From: Archivesica marissinica
Taxonomy: Eukaryota > Mollusca > Bivalvia > Venerida > Vesicomyidae
Direction of reading: 5' to 3'
NCBI GenBank assembly: GCA_014843695.1
Contig: CM026390.1
Coordinates: 56,532,156-56,596,155 of the forward strand
Length of the DNA: 64,000 nucleotides
A program made the position numbers and the translations under genes. Each line of letters opens with the position of its first letter. The stretch's first letter is position 1. This document shows positions 50,810 to 63,349 of this stretch, piece by piece. The notes under the pieces are model-generated. The model was not told the DNA's origin. It did not search any database and saw only the letters and a list, made by a program, of their open reading frames with translations.

Positions 50810-51689
50810 TCAAGGCAGGGCCACACCATCAAGTAACAAAAATATCAATATCAAAAGAACACCAAAGTTTGATAGACAAGACAAAGACTAAATAACAACA
50901 ACTAAAATGTGAGTTTGTAGATTCCTGGATTACGCCGTTTCCATGGGTGCAATCAGGTGATCCTGATATACACAGTACCCATAATTAACAGACAAAACAT
51001 CCAGTTTATATGCCGGCAAGAAAGTTGAAAGGGAGACATATTTATAGCGCATCAAATGTCTGCCAAACACATTCTGTGTATGTCAGAGCCTAAATCAAAG
51101 AGTAAATCGACTGGAAGTTTGGTCTTACTTTTGGTGACAAGTAGGATTCGGTGAATGACAAGTAAATTTTTGCTGTCTACTTGTCCACGAACAAGTGAAC
51201 AATTTGGAGATTTTCACACCCTGTTTTCCTCGTTATAAAGCAGTGTTATCAATCAACGGCATCCGATAATTTGTGATCGCCACATTCAAAATGGACGTGC
51301 ATAGATTTACACCTGGACTGGAGTCACCGATTTCAAAACAAAATGTGGGTAACTTAAAGTTTGTTCCGAAAAATTATTTTGGTATTAACATTAAGATAAA
51401 AGCTTCAATTTTTAATATAAATTTGGCTCCAACTTTACTGGATTATATCTAGGCTCATGGATGACGGCAAATTTAACAGACATCTTCATTCATTGGTCGT
51501 GTCAGGTGGAGTTACAGTGTATATTTTAGATGGACTCCGCCCCTCTGATCATACTTGACAAGCAGATTAGGATAATTACCCCGATGAGAAAATGTTTGAT
51601 GATGCTTGGTATTTTTACAAAGAGTCAACCAAGCACTTATACTTTTATAGTGAATTTAAGCACTTATATATATAGAGAATATCAAGCTA
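50810..51689. other. Intergenic, nothing recognised
   Basis: No coherent frame or repeat seen. Confidence 0.45.
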
Positions 51690-51900
51690 CAAAGCCCAGG
51701 TCAAATGAATTGCCTGGAGTCCCGGGTTCGATACTCGGTCACGGCATGTGTGTAATGTCCGTGAGCATGGCACCTCACACACATTGTTAGCTGGTTAGCC
51801 ACTTAGCCTGCCCAAGAGTATATTGTTTAGTATGTATGTATGTTCCATTAATGTCAAACCCCTCGCGGGGACTTAGACATGTTTTCCTGGGCAGGCTTGA
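51690..51900 (+). mobile_element. Possible SINE remnant with a B-box-like motif
   Basis: CCCGGGTTCGATACTCGGTC resembles a tRNA T-arm, and a GCCTGCCCAAG...CTGGGCAGGC inverted pair follows. No clear A box and no second copy in the window. Confidence 0.3.
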
Positions 51901-52096
51901 TTTAGGTTGTTTGATATATTTATAAATCATCAATAGAACATAGCAAATGAATGTGATGCAAATGAAAGCACTGAACACATACATTCGACGTATGCATGAA
52001 TTTAATTATTGATCCAACAGCACTGTTCTGTCTGTATTGCAATGCATTATCTACAATAATACGCGATATGGTGTTTGGATAATTATAAAGGTATCC

Positions 52097-52450
52097 GGTG
52101 ATTTCGGCCCTCGGTGTTTTCGGCCTAGTGATTTCGGCCCAGTGATTTTTTGCATGCATACTACATGTCTACTGTTGAAATAGAATAAAACCGAACGAGT
52201 CTGCATTACGTTACATCTATTTTTATTTTTACACAAATGTACACAATTATATAGGCCTACAATGATCTCAGTATTAATAAACAGCAATTTCAAGTCATAG
52301 AGTGAACACATAGATAATACAACAGATCTATAGCAATTTACAGTTAGTCCTCCCCACCATTCTCCACCACCACTCGCAACCTCCTCCCCCCCCCCACGAC
52401 CTTACTACAGAATAAACACTGGGCCGAATTTACCGAGGGCCGAAATTACC
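52097..52450. mobile_element. MITE with GGCCGAAAT-type terminal inverted repeats
   Basis: The left end GGTGATTTCGGCCCTCGGTG and the complement of the right end (GGTAATTTCGGCCCTCGGTA) match over about 34 bases. The interior is 270 bp of AT-rich non-coding sequence. No clear target duplication. Confidence 0.6.
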
Positions 52451-52852
52451 TGTATTCATTATAAACACTGTCGCGAAAACTAATGAAAAACACGAATTCA
52501 AATATATATCTCTTGTGAATCAAATTTGGAATATTGCAACATAATTTAATTATAAAATTCATTAAATACCTTTCGATCTGGTGATAGAATATATAACAAA
52601 ACTTGAAATATTCGTTAAAATGAATATTTTGTTACTTTTTTTAATTTCACGGTGACGTGATAAATGTGATAAGTGTGATAAATGAATGCATGTTTAAGAC
52701 CACTAATTATCTTCTACTTTTTCTTGTCAGAAAGACTATCTCTATTTATGTCCCAATCATGGGTTTGATAGAATTGGAAGATATATATTCTTTCTCCCAC
52801 CACATTAGGTGCTTACTCAAGTTGTGAAGTGTACTTGGAAGAAGCTGGATAG

Positions 52853-53009
52853 GTTACGATTGTGCCCTTAGGCAAGGCATTTAAATTCCATGTTGCCTCT
52901 TCTCTCTCCTTCGTGGTGATGGATTCGATCAGGAATGAGGTTTCGATTATGATTAATAGAAGTTGTAAGAACTTGTTTCGCAATCAAGCTAAAATAAATT
53001 TGTATAAAC
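52853..53009 (+). mobile_element. SINE family B, body and tail
   Basis: Begins at GTTACGATTGTGCCCTTAGG and ends TTTGTATAAACT; the head is missing. An isolated head-like scrap (CGTAGTGCATTCGCTTCAGG) lies at 53087-53106, immediately before the LINE. Confidence 0.75.
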
Positions 53010-53129
53010 TATTATTTTATTATTTCTATTACTGCCCATCAATCATTTTCTGATTATTATTAGGAGGTCAGTCTGTTGTGGAAATCAGTCGTAGTGCATT
53101 CGCTTCAGGTCAAGTAACTGAATCAACAG

Positions 53130-54618
53130 AAGAGATCATTTGCTATTGCAAAAAAATCAATGAAGCCAAAAGACATAATTAAAAAGAAACCTAACGATGC
53201 TTGTAAGGGAGCCTACAATGGCTATATCACCAATATCATCAGCCCAGATTCAACCTCCAATCCAAATCACTTTATATGTGGCTTCATCAAAAGCAAGAAA
53301 AATATAACAATGGAGTAGCACCACACAAAGCAAAGATCGGCATTACACATTCAGACAGTGCAACCAAAGCAAAGATCCTGAGTGAGCAGTTATCCTCTGT
53401 TTTCAACAAGACTGAAGATGCCAACACTATCATTGCCATGGGATCGAACCCTCTTCCATCAGTGAACAACATCAATGTCAACAAGGAGGGTGTCCATAAA
53501 CTTCTGGCTGATCCACACAAAGCTTCAGGCCCTGACCAACTACCTGCAAGACTGTTGAAGAAACTTGCATCGGAGCTTGCTCCAATATACAAATTGTTCT
53601 TGCAGGCTTCGCTGGACCAAGGGATCAGACCTGATGATTAGAAAGGCGCCAACACAGCCTCTATCTTCTAAAAAGGTGACAGAAGCAAAGCAGAAAATTA
53701 CAGACCTGACAGCCATAACTTGTAAGATGCTAGAGCACATTGTCTGCAGCTCAATCATGCAGCACATGGACCATCATTCCAATCATGCAGCACATGGACC
53801 ATCATTCCAATCATGCAGCACATGGACCATCATTCCAATCATGCAGCACATGGACCATCATTCCAATCATGCAGCACATGGACCATCATTCCAATCATGC
53901 AGCACATGGACCATCATTCCAATAATGCAGCACATGGACCATCAGTCCGTGCTCACTGATGCTCAACACGGCTTTCAAAAAAGGAAAGGCCTCAACATCC
54001 ACAAAACTCTCAACTGGAACCCTCACATTAACATCAGCAAGAAAACGAACAACACTCAACCATTCCTACAACGCAACATCCATCAGTGCCCCAGGAAGAC
54101 CAAAGAGCTATGCTACACAACCTTGGTGAAACCTCTGATGGAATACGCCACTGTCATCTGGGATCATTTCACCGAAGCCAATATCAGGAAGCTTAGATCT
54201 ACAAGAGGACTAGCAGTGTGACGACCATGCTACACCAACTCAAGTGGCCACCACTACAAGAATGCAGAGCACAGACCAAGGTTACCATGATGTACCATAT
54301 TGTATACCACCTGGTAGATGTCCCTACCATATACCTCACATTGATCACATCTGTTAGAGGCCATGGAATGTCATACCTAGTACATTTTACCAGGACTCTC
54401 TGCTATCAGAAGTCAATCTTCCCTGACATCATCAGACTTTGGAATAGCCTACCTCAAACAGTCGCAAGCAGCCAGTTACTCTCTGATAGACTCAAACTTG
54501 AAATGTTTAACCGCACTATACATATACACCTTTAAACCACTTGTAAATAGACGTTAATGCATCGCCATCGCGCCAGTACGAGTATTGACCAGATTGGTGT
54601 CGGTACTATATCAGAAGA
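53130..54618 (+). pseudogene. Non-LTR retrotransposon (LINE, Jockey/CR1-like) remnant
   Basis: Broken reverse-transcriptase frames. The frame at 53276-53641 ends in the conserved SGPDQLPARLLKKLA...LDQGIRPDD region, with TAG replacing the expected Trp. The next frame gives SKAEN.RPD-type sequence, TDAQHGFQKR, then jumps to the C-terminal region with WNPHINISKKTNN and YTTLVKPLMEYATVIWD. The last part, 54218-54535, has RLWNSLPQTV. Stops, frameshifts and a deletion of the catalytic palm make it inactive. A 28-bp minisatellite sits inside. The 3' UTR ends near 54618. Confidence 0.88.
53759..53950 (+). repeat. 28-bp minisatellite inside the LINE, seven copies
   Basis: Unit CAGCACATGGACCATCATTC + CAATCATG. 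It begins in reverse-transcriptase coding sequence (CTCAATCATGCAGCACATGG) and returns to LINE sequence after the last copy (CATCAGTCCGTGCTCACTGA). 28 is not a multiple of three, so the expansion shifts the frame. Confidence 0.93.
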
Positions 54619-54747
54619 AGGTTATGTTATGTTATATTTCGGGTTTTACGCCTGCATCAGCACCATTTTGGGCTATATCGCCGGCGGACAGTTTACCTAA
54701 CAACACCTCCTTTCCTGGGCAGGCTCCAGCGGTTAACCAGTACTCAG
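54618..54747 (-). mobile_element. SINE family D, inverted 3' fragment
   Basis: Complement of the body and TATGTTATGTTAT tail of the copy at 55471-55737. It sits between the LINE 3' end and a family B SINE. Confidence 0.72.
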
Positions 54748-54916
54748 AAGGTGCAAAAGGCACGGAGGTCGAGCCCGCTGGAGCTGCTATGATTGTGCCC
54801 TTAGGCAAAGCATTAAAATTCCACATTGCATCTTCTCTCTCCCTTATGGCGATGGATTCCATCAGGAATTAGGTCTCGAGAGTGATTGATATATGTTGTA
54901 AGAACTTGTTTAAACT
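54748..54916 (+). mobile_element. SINE family B, partial head, joined to a family D fragment
   Basis: Starts at AGGTGCAAAAGGCACGGAGG and ends TTGTTTAAACT. Its 5' edge meets an inverted SINE D fragment with no intervening sequence, suggesting one inserted at or recombined with the other. Confidence 0.7.
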
Positions 54917-55470
54917 AAAACCATGATGACAAATTGGGTCAAGGTCATAACATGATTGAGCATCTGTTGTGTGAGGTTAAAGGTCATGGTGATATGGAAC
55001 ACCAGAATAATTTCTACTCAGTATGGTTGCATTGGATTCTTGGAACATTTTAGGCAGGTTTGTGATGACCAGTACATGTAGATGACATCAATTGATGTGA
55101 ATTCAGGTGAGTTAGGTCAAGGTCACATCAACACTGAGCATCAAACACATGTTAGCTGAAGCTTGGTTACATTCAATAATAGGCTATTTCTGTAAAACAA
55201 CAAGTACACAATGAATTCAAGTACATTTGTATTTTGGTAGTAGAAATAATAATACACAAACATACACAATATCATTATCAGAGATGTTGTAGAAAACAGA
55301 TTCTTTAATTTGAAATCATTTGATATTACCGGTACATATTAACCACATTTGAAAAAAAGTGCTGAATTCCAAAACTGTTCTAAGATGTTATTTCACATGT
55401 GTCTCTTATTAGCCTAGTTTTTATGGATTGACCTGCTAGTTCAATACCATCATACGTAACACTAAGTCAG
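54917..55470. other. Intergenic, AGGTCAAGGTCA-rich sequence
   Basis: Several GGTCAAGGTCA words (about 54938-55125), common in molluscan interspersed repeats and resembling nuclear-receptor half-sites by chance. No gene seen. Confidence 0.4.
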
Positions 55471-55737
55471 TCCGCCTCCGTGGTCGAGTGGTTAAGGTCG
55501 CTGACTTGTATACCACTGTAACCTATCATCACTGATGGTCACGGGTTCGAGCCCCGCTCAGGCCGTGTCTCATTTATATGAAAAAGTTGGCAGTTTCTTA
55601 CGGAGGTTGGTGCACCCAAGTACTGGTTAACCGCTGGAGCCTGCCCAGGAAAGGTGTTGTTAAGTAAACTGCCCGCCGGCGATATAGCCCAAAATGGTGC
55701 TGATGCAGGCGTAAAACCCGAAATATAACATAACATA
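55471..55737 (+). mobile_element. tRNA-Ser-like SINE, family D
   Basis: Head CTCCGTGGTCGAGTGGTTAA with B box GGGTTCGAGCCCC, then a body shared with 54618-54747 and an ATAACATAACATA tail. The antisense of the body stays open for more than 60 codons, which I regard as chance. Confidence 0.75.
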
Positions 55738-55878
55738 ACTAAGTCATATCAAATTCTGCTTCGGAATTTCAGAGATGTTGTGTTTCTTTAATTTGATGAG
55801 GTGACCTAGGCGTTACATAATTTGACATGATTGAAAATAAATGGTGTACGATCAAAGCCAGGATTGCTTTACATAAGA

Positions 55879-55977
55879 TTAAAGGAGGTAAACATACAAT
55901 GTACTTTCATAGATGCCATTAACAAATGTTGAACAAAAAGACAGTCCACAACTGGCTAATTCGAATAAACAGCTACC
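55879..55977 (-). CDS. Candidate terminal exon of the unidentified gene
   Basis: A strong acceptor (CCTAATTTTCAG) opens a phase-0 frame of 32 codons (GSCLFELASC..., ending VYLL) closed by TAA. It would follow the candidate exon at 56200-56243. No canonical AATAAA signal was confirmed on this strand. It could equally be chance open sequence. Confidence 0.22.
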   Translation of the reverse strand, partial: GSCLFELASCGLSFCSTFVNGIYESTLYVYLL

Positions 55978-56199
55978 CTGAAAATTAGGGTAAGCTAACA
56001 ATGTACAGTAGAATGAAATACACAATGAAACCTGCCAAATGGTTCAGTAAGCACTGCAAGTAAACCTTTATCAAATTTATATAAAAATAAATTTTATGTA
56101 GATATACAATATATAAAAAATACAAATAAATTACAATCACTAAAACCTTACTGAGCATTACATGCTCTATAATACAACATAATGATTGCCAAAACTCAC

Positions 56200-56243
56200 A
56201 TAATCTACGGAAACATGAACAAAAGATCTGCCAGAATCCACAT
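56200..56243 (-). CDS. Candidate small exon of the unidentified gene
   Basis: 44 bases with acceptor CCCATTCAACATCAG and donor GTGAGTTT. Read with two leading bases it gives VDSGRSFVHVSVDY, in phase with the exon ending at 63013 (ENIL-Y-VDSG). The match of phase and beta-strand character is suggestive, but the exon is short and the intron would be 6.8 kb. Confidence 0.35.
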
Positions 56244-56647
56244 CTGATGTTGAATGGGCAAAAATGTACCTTGAACATGAACAGTACTTACACATACCGT
56301 ATATTTAAATATAATATACATGTATTAAAATATAGCATTTGCAATTTCTATAACATGGTTCATTAATGGTAGGTGATTAAATGTATATCGTACTCAAAAT
56401 AGCTTGCACATTTGTTCTGAATAAATCAATAATTACTGAATAGGTTTTCCAAGATTGAGTTCTAAACCTCATTTCTGTAACCATGGCAATGGCTATTGTA
56501 TGTTGTATGTTATATGGCTCATGTTCATTGCAAGCAAAACACACACAGCAATAGGGCTAAAATGTCACATTTATACATGTACAGTGAAACTGTTCTAAAC
56601 CATACAGCCTCCGATCATTGGAGGTCAGATTTTTTTAATTATTATAT

Positions 56648-56828
56648 ACTTTATTTATTTTACAACGATTGCGAAGCAAGTTTTAACAACTTATTAATCA
56701 CTCTCGTTGGCGCAAATGAAAGCGTAAATGTGGTCATTCGTGTGGGAGGAAACCGGAGTACCCAGAGAAATCCCACCTGTCTGATCTGGCGACCATCGTA
56801 CCATCTCACATACTTCCCGGTCCGAGGG
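56648..56828 (-). mobile_element. SINE family A, head truncated
   Basis: Tail and core domain as in the copy at 387-606. It stops at the position where the tRNA-like head should begin, so the Pol III promoter is missing. Confidence 0.75.
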
Positions 56829-57385
56829 TTTGGAGCAGAAAGTACATGAATAAATGACTTCGCTGGAAGTAATGCGATGTTCTAACATTGTGAACATACA
56901 TGGTAGTGTACTTATAGTGGCCATAATAAAGTGAATACCATGCTATAACAAAAACTGCACTAACATTCTGCAGACACAAGTTTAATATAATTGTAAACAA
57001 TTATTCCTTAGTCATATCAAGAAATATTTTATATAATGATTTATTATTTCTAATAATTATTATTATTAATTACTAAACACATGTCCTCATAAACTTAATG
57101 ACCATAATTATACTAGAGTCAATGTTTAATAACAGTACCGGTATGTAGTATATGTATTTTGTACTAATGTAAACTATACGAGGTCCTCCAAAATAAAGTC
57201 ATTGGGGTTTGAAAAAAAAGAGTATTTGATTGATTACTTAAAGGCAATATTCCTTAAAAGAAAAGCATAACATATATTGAGTGGACGTTAATTTTACGGA
57301 ATGTTAATGGTAGCCTTTACACGGTCAAAAGTAACAGTGATAAGAATAAACAGCTTGATAACCTAAATATGTATTGGATTATATT
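56829..57385. other. Probable intron of the unidentified gene
   Basis: AT-rich, no feature recognised. Confidence 0.4.
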
Positions 57386-57940
57386 GGTTAATTCCCAGTT
57401 TAGCATCTTATTTCATGAACATCTAATGGACTACAATGGTTATATCCCAGTTTAGTGTCTTATTTCATGAACATCTAATGGACTACGTACAATGGTTATA
57501 TCCAGTTTAGTGTCTTATTTCATGAACATCTAATGGACTACAATGGTTATATCCCAGTTTAGCATCATATTTCATGAACATCTAATGGACTACAATGGTT
57601 ATATCCCAGTTTAGCATCTATTTCATGAACATCTAATGGACTACAATGGTTATATCCCAGCTTAGCGTCATATTACATGAACATCTAATGGACTACAATG
57701 GTTATATCCCAGTTTAGTGTCTTATTTCATGAACATCTAATGGACTACAATGGTTATATCCCAGTTTAGCATCATATTTCATGAACATCTAATGGACTAC
57801 AATGGTTATATCCCAGTTTAGTGTCTTATTTCATGAACATCTAATGGACGTACAATGGTTATATCCCAGTTTAGTGTCTTATTTCATGAACATCTAATGG
57901 ACTACAATGGTTAATTCCCAGTTTAGCATATTATTTCCAT
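57386..57940 (+). repeat. 52-bp minisatellite, about 11 copies
   Basis: Unit GGTTATATCCCAGTTTAGTG + TCTTATTTCATGAACATCTAATGGACTACAAT, with variants such as GACTACGTACAAT. Confidence 0.92.
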
Positions 57941-58523
57941 GATAATGAACATGGGAGGCTACCGTCAATATTCTATTTACAAACATCAGTACCGTTATTA
58001 GTATAAGGAAATGAAAAAGGAGCCATACCCCCACATAGTTATCCAAGCAGAACATCCCAACAATATGCAAAAGCAAACTTCATAGTAATACACAAGTGTA
58101 AGTCTGGTCAAAATCTGTTACAAACTGTAGGACATAGCATGACAAGATCATCAGACAGACGTATGGACGGACAACAACAAAGTAATGTACCTCCGCTTTT
58201 CGCAGGGGGACAACAACAAAAATATATATGTTCACAAAATAAGCAAAATAAGATATGGAAAACAACACCGGTAGCAAAAGAAATAGTTACATCATACATC
58301 ATATTAACATTTGACCCATTAAACTTTCTAATTATTTTACTCAAAGACATAATTGTTTTAAGTTCTTTAGTAAATAAGTAAGTAAATATTTTATTATTGC
58401 AACATATGCATTTAGACATATAAACAATTTTACATAAATTTACAGAGTTACAAACAAGCATCCAGCCAATTGGGCCTATATGTCACCAGGAATTAGTTAT
58501 GGTAACGAGAGCAATGTTTACAA

Positions 58524-58750
58524 TTGTATAGCGCAGTGGATGCGCGTTCGCTTCAGGTGTGACAGGTCCAGATTTTCAGCCCCGCTGGAGCCGTTACGTT
58601 TGTGCCCTTAGGCAAGGCATTTAAATACCACGTTGCCTCTTCTCTCTTCCTCGTTGGCGATGGATTCCATCAGGAATGAGGTCTCGAGAGTGATTAATAT
58701 AAGCTGAAATAACTTGTTTCGCAATCGAACTAAAATAAATTTGTATAAAC
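58524..58750 (+). mobile_element. SINE family B, full length
   Basis: A box TAGCGCAGTGGATGCG, degraded B box (ATTTTCAGCCCC), complete body and TTTGTATAAACC tail. The ~450-bp duplicated segment begins right after it. Confidence 0.8.
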
Positions 58751-58754
58751 CTAC

Positions 58755-59185
58755 AATTATACATATTGTATGCATAGGACAAATAAGCATGCGACAATTA
58801 TAAAAACATTAATAGTTACACACAAGATGTTGATAACAATCATGATTTGACATAAGAAACATGCAATTTGAAGTTTAGATATACACAGTTTCAAAATATA
58901 ATAATAATAATAATAAAGACTTTATTTAACGAGAGAACTCATTTGAACAATAAAGTCAATATACCATGAGGTCCTCAACAAATTAAGCAGGGTTTATGGC
59001 ATAATGTCTTAGAATATACATGGAAATGATTTGTTGCTCAAGAGGTTATATGTACATATAATAACATTGCTCGATACTTTAAGCCCATTATTATGCCATT
59101 TTACTTTTCATTATTACTGCAAAATTGTCCTTTATTAAATAGATATAGATTATATCAACACTATAGTCTTTCATAACACCAATAT
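58755..59185 (+). repeat. Duplicated ~450-bp segment, copy 2
   Basis: Second copy of the segment at 44104-44565, with small indels (for example a shortened AAGAGGTTATATG part). It is preceded by a family B SINE and followed by a 17-bp minisatellite. Confidence 0.7.
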
Positions 59186-59196
59186 GTAAATAAATA

Positions 59197-59376
59197 TGTG
59201 TGCAGTGTGGAAATGTGTAGTGTGGAAATGGGTGCAGTGTGGATGTGTGTGCAGCATGGAAATGAGTGCAGTGTGGAAATGTGTACAGTGTGGATATGTG
59301 TGCAGCATGGAAATGAGTGCAGTGTGGAAATGAGTGCAGTGTGGAAATGAGTGCAGTGTGGAAATGTGTGCAATGT
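59197..59376 (+). repeat. 17-bp minisatellite, about 10 copies
   Basis: Unit GTGTGCAGTGTGGAAAT with GTGTACAG, GAGTGCAG and GTGCAGCATGG variants. Confidence 0.88.
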
Positions 59377-59667
59377 TAAGGAATAAATCGTGGGTTAATA
59401 GTTTCCATCGGAGTTTGAACTACATTGGGCGTGGTTAAAGTGTGTGTCTACTGTGAAGTCACAACGGCTGGAGCATACAGGTAGAGCATCCTTTTGAACT
59501 CAAACAGACTGGAATCTGCACATACAGGTAACACATACATGTCTACTTTGAATCAACAAGCAACACAATCAATTGAAATCAGACTTGATGGAACTTTTGC
59601 AGGTAGAGTCATGTTTAAATCCTATGTATATTCCAACTGTAAAAGGCTGTATTCCAGTAAATCACAA

Positions 59668-60200
59668 TGGCTGGAATTCTTGTATACAGAGAATCTGGTG
59701 TCGATTGGCACTTAAAAGTTACTGAGGATTCAACAAATCCAGTTAAACATGATATCATAATGGCTAGAATTCTTGCATATAGCTCCAGCAATGGCTGAAT
59801 CTCGTGTCGATTGGCTTCAACAAATCCAGTTAAACTTGAAATCATAATGGCTAGAATTCTTGCATATAGCTCCAGCAATGGCTGAATCTTGTGTTGATTG
59901 GATTCAACAAATCCAGTTAAACTTGAAATTATAATGGCTGGAATTATTGCATATAGCTCCAGCAATGGCTGAATCTCGTGTTGATTGGATTCAACAAATC
60001 CAGTTAAACTTGAAATCACAATGGCTAGAATTCTTGCATATAGCTCCAGCAATGGCTGAATCTTGTGTTGATTGGCTTCAACAAATCCAGTTAAACGTGA
60101 AATCATAATGGCTAGAATTCTTGCATATAGCTCCAGCAATGGCTTAATCTTGTGTCGATTGGATTCAACAAATCCAGTTAAACTTGAAATCACAATGGTT
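59668..60200 (+). repeat. 87-bp minisatellite, about six copies
   Basis: Unit GATTCAACAAATCCAGTTAA...GGCTAGAATTCTTGCATATA...GAATCTCGTGTTGATTG, first copy degenerate. 87 bp is 29 codons, so a minus-strand frame of 192 codons stays open; there is no other sign of coding. Confidence 0.9.
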
Positions 60201-60626
60201 GGAAACCAGGTAAACTTGAAAATGCTTCACTCGCTGAAAGAAATACACATTTGTATCTGTATATATATATATATCTAGTTTAAACCTACATATTTGTAGA
60301 CAGCAGGACGACCACCAAGCATTGACTCAGGCAAGGTGGGTACCTGGGTACAACCTGCAACTACCTCAAGCCGGATGTACAGCAGATCTTAAAGCAAATA
60401 TTATTCTACATGAGTTTATAAAGCATTAAAAATGATGCCCTAACGAAAGATATGTCATAATGATAATACAAGAGTTTGTACTTGTGACAAGTTTGTATAT
60501 GAAGTACAAACTTCATTATTTCTATAAGTGGAAACTAACATGGGTTATTGTAGACCCTTCAAAATAAAATTATGAATGGAACAAAATTTTCATGATTGCA
60601 ACTTCTGAACATAACTCATACTTCTA

Positions 60627-63022
60627 GAGAATATAGATCATACTTACAAAGGATATAGATCATACTTACAGAGGATATAGATCATACTTACAGATGATAT
60701 AGATCATACTTACAGAGGATATAGATCATACTTACAGAGGATATAGATCATACTTACAGAGAATATAGATCATACTTACAGAGGATATAGATCATACTTA
60801 CAGAGAATATAGATCATACTTACAAAGGATATAGATCATACTTACAGAGGATATAGATCATACTTACAGAGGATATAGATCATACTTACAGAGGATATAG
60901 ATCATACTTACAGAGGATATAGATCATACTTACAGAGGATATAGATCATACTTACAGAGGATATAGATCATACTTACAGAGGATATAGATCATACTTACA
61001 GAGGATATAGATCATACTTACAGAGGATATAGATCATACTTACAGAGGATATAGATCATACTTACAGAGAATATAGATCATACTTACAGAGGATATAGAT
61101 CATACTTACAGAGGATATAGATCATACTTACAGAGGATATAGATCATACTTACAGAGGATATAGATCATACTTACAGAGGATATAGATCATACTTACAGA
61201 GGATATAGATCATACTTACAGAGGATATAGATCATACTTACAGAGGATATAGATCATACTTACAGAGGATATAGATCATACTTACAGAGGATATAGATCA
61301 TACTTACAGAGGATATAGATCATACTTACAGAGGATATAGATCATACTTACAGAGGATATAGATCATACTTACAGAGGATATAGATCATACTTACAGAGG
61401 ATATAGATCATACTTACAGAGGATATAGATCATACTTACAGAGGATATAGATCATACTTACAGAGGATATAGATCATACTTACAGAGGATATAGATCATA
61501 CTTACAGAGGATATAGATCATACTTACAGAGGATATAGATCATACTTACAGAGGATATAGATCATACTTACAGAGAACATAGATCATACTTACAGAGGAT
61601 ATAGATCATACTTACAGCGAATATAGATCATACTTAGAGAAGATATAGATCATACTTACAGAGGATATATATCATACTTACAGAGAACATAGATCATACT
61701 TACAGAGGATATAGATCATACTTACAGAGAACATAGATCATACTTACAGAGGATATAGATCATACTTACAGAGAACATAGATCATACTTACAGAGGATAT
61801 AGATCATACTTACAGAGAATATAGATCATACTTACAGAGGATATAGATCATACTTACAGAGGATATAGATCATACTTACATAGGATATAGATCATACTTA
61901 CAAAGGATATAGATCATACTTACAGAGAATATAGATCATACTTACAGAGGATATAGATCATACTTACAGAGGATATAGATCATACTTACAGAGGATATAT
62001 ATCATACTTACAAAGGATATAGATCATACTTACAGAGGATATATATCATACTTACAGAGGATATATATCATACTTACAGAGGATATAGATCATACTTACA
62101 GAGGATATAGATCATACTTACAGAGAATATAGATCATACTTACAGAGGATATAGATCATACTTACAGAGGATATAGATCATACTTACAGAGAATATAGAT
62201 CATACTTACAAAGGATATAGATCATACTTACAGAGGATATAGATCATACTTACAGAGGATATAGATCATACTTACAGAGGATATAGATCATACTTACAGA
62301 GAATATAGATCATACTTACAGAGAATATAGATCATACTTACAAAGGATATAGATCATACTTACAGAGGATATAGATCATACTTACAGAGGATATAGATCA
62401 TACTTACAGAGGATATAGATCATACTTACAGAGGATATAGATCATACTTACAAAGGATATAGATCATACTTACAGAGAACATAGATCATACTTACAGAGA
62501 ATATAGATCATACTTACAGAGAATATAGATCATACTTACAGAGGATATAGATCATACTTACAGAGGATATAGATCATACTTACAGAGGATATAGATCATA
62601 CTTACAGAGAATATAGATCATACTTACAAAGGATATAGATCATACTTACAGAGGATATAGATCATACTTACAGAGGATATAGATCATACTTACAGAGGAT
62701 ATAGATCATACTTACAGAGAATATAGATCATACTTACAGAGGATATAGATCATACTTACAGAGGATATAGATCATACTTACAGAGGATATAGATCATACT
62801 TACAGAGAATATAGATCATACTTACAGAGAATATAGATCATACTTACAAAGGATATAGATCATACTTACAGAGGATATAGATCATACTTACAGAGAATAT
62901 AGATCATACTTACAGAGGACTTACAGAGGATATAGATCATACTTACAGAGGATATAGATCATACTTACAGAGAACATAGATCATACTTACAGAGGATATA
63001 GATCATACTTACAGAGAATATT
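60627..63022 (+). repeat. 22-bp minisatellite built from a donor junction, about 109 copies
   Basis: Unit ATATAGATCATACTTACAGA + GG (GG, GA or AA variants). In complement every unit contains TCTGTAAGTATGATC, that is, a full GTAAGTAT donor. It ends at the donor of the exon at 63013-63106. Confidence 0.96.
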
Positions 63023-63106
63023 TTCTGGCACTCGTAAGACATTGTTTCTACTGGATATATTTGGCATGTCATTGGTTACCCAAGTAGGAGCCTTCCATAT
63101 ACCCCA
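63013..63106 (-). CDS. Next exon of the same unidentified gene
   Basis: 94 bases, acceptor TCCTGTTTACAG, perfect donor GTAAGTAT. It reads WGIWKAPTWV, TNDMPNISSR and NNVLRVPENIL plus one base, in phase with the exon at 63251-63349. About 109 tandem copies of its donor follow in the intron. Function unknown. Confidence 0.7.
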
Positions 63107-63250
63107 CTGTAAACAGGAAATAAACAACAGTTATACACCACTATGCTCACATATTCCCAAATACCTCTCCTTATCCTTTCTCTTACACAGAACTTTATTA
63201 TTTCCTTTTCTTTTACACAGAAGAACTTTATTATTTCATACAAAACTCAC

Positions 63251-63349
63251 CTGTTTATTCTTTTCAGCAATTATTGCAGAGATGGGAACTTTCAGTTCAA
63301 ATGAATCACTGTTTGTCAACATCACAGTCAGCAAAACTGTATACTCACA
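63251..63349 (-). CDS. Internal exon of an unidentified gene
   Basis: 99 bases, phase 0, bounded by acceptor GCGTATATTTCAG and donor GTGAGTTT. It reads CEYTVLLTVMLTNSDSFELK, VPISAIIAEK and NKQ, with alternating hydrophobic residues that suggest beta strands. I do not recognise the family. The acceptor is the founder of the 25-bp array that runs off the right edge. Confidence 0.7.

Noticed and set aside
55471..55560. tRNA-Ser gene
   Set aside because: A- and B-box sequence is good, but the head continues into a body found elsewhere in the window as a fragment, so it is a SINE.
57894..58076. Exon of the second gene reading ILTVASHVHYHGNNMLNW
   Set aside because: Attractive translation, but the only nearby acceptor gives a phase that does not fit the exon at 63013, the donor is weak, and it runs into the 52-bp array. 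Kept as possible, not annotated.
59615..60193. 192-codon minus frame with 29-residue repeats
   Set aside because: The 87-bp unit is a multiple of three. No splice sites or flanking coding sequence support it.
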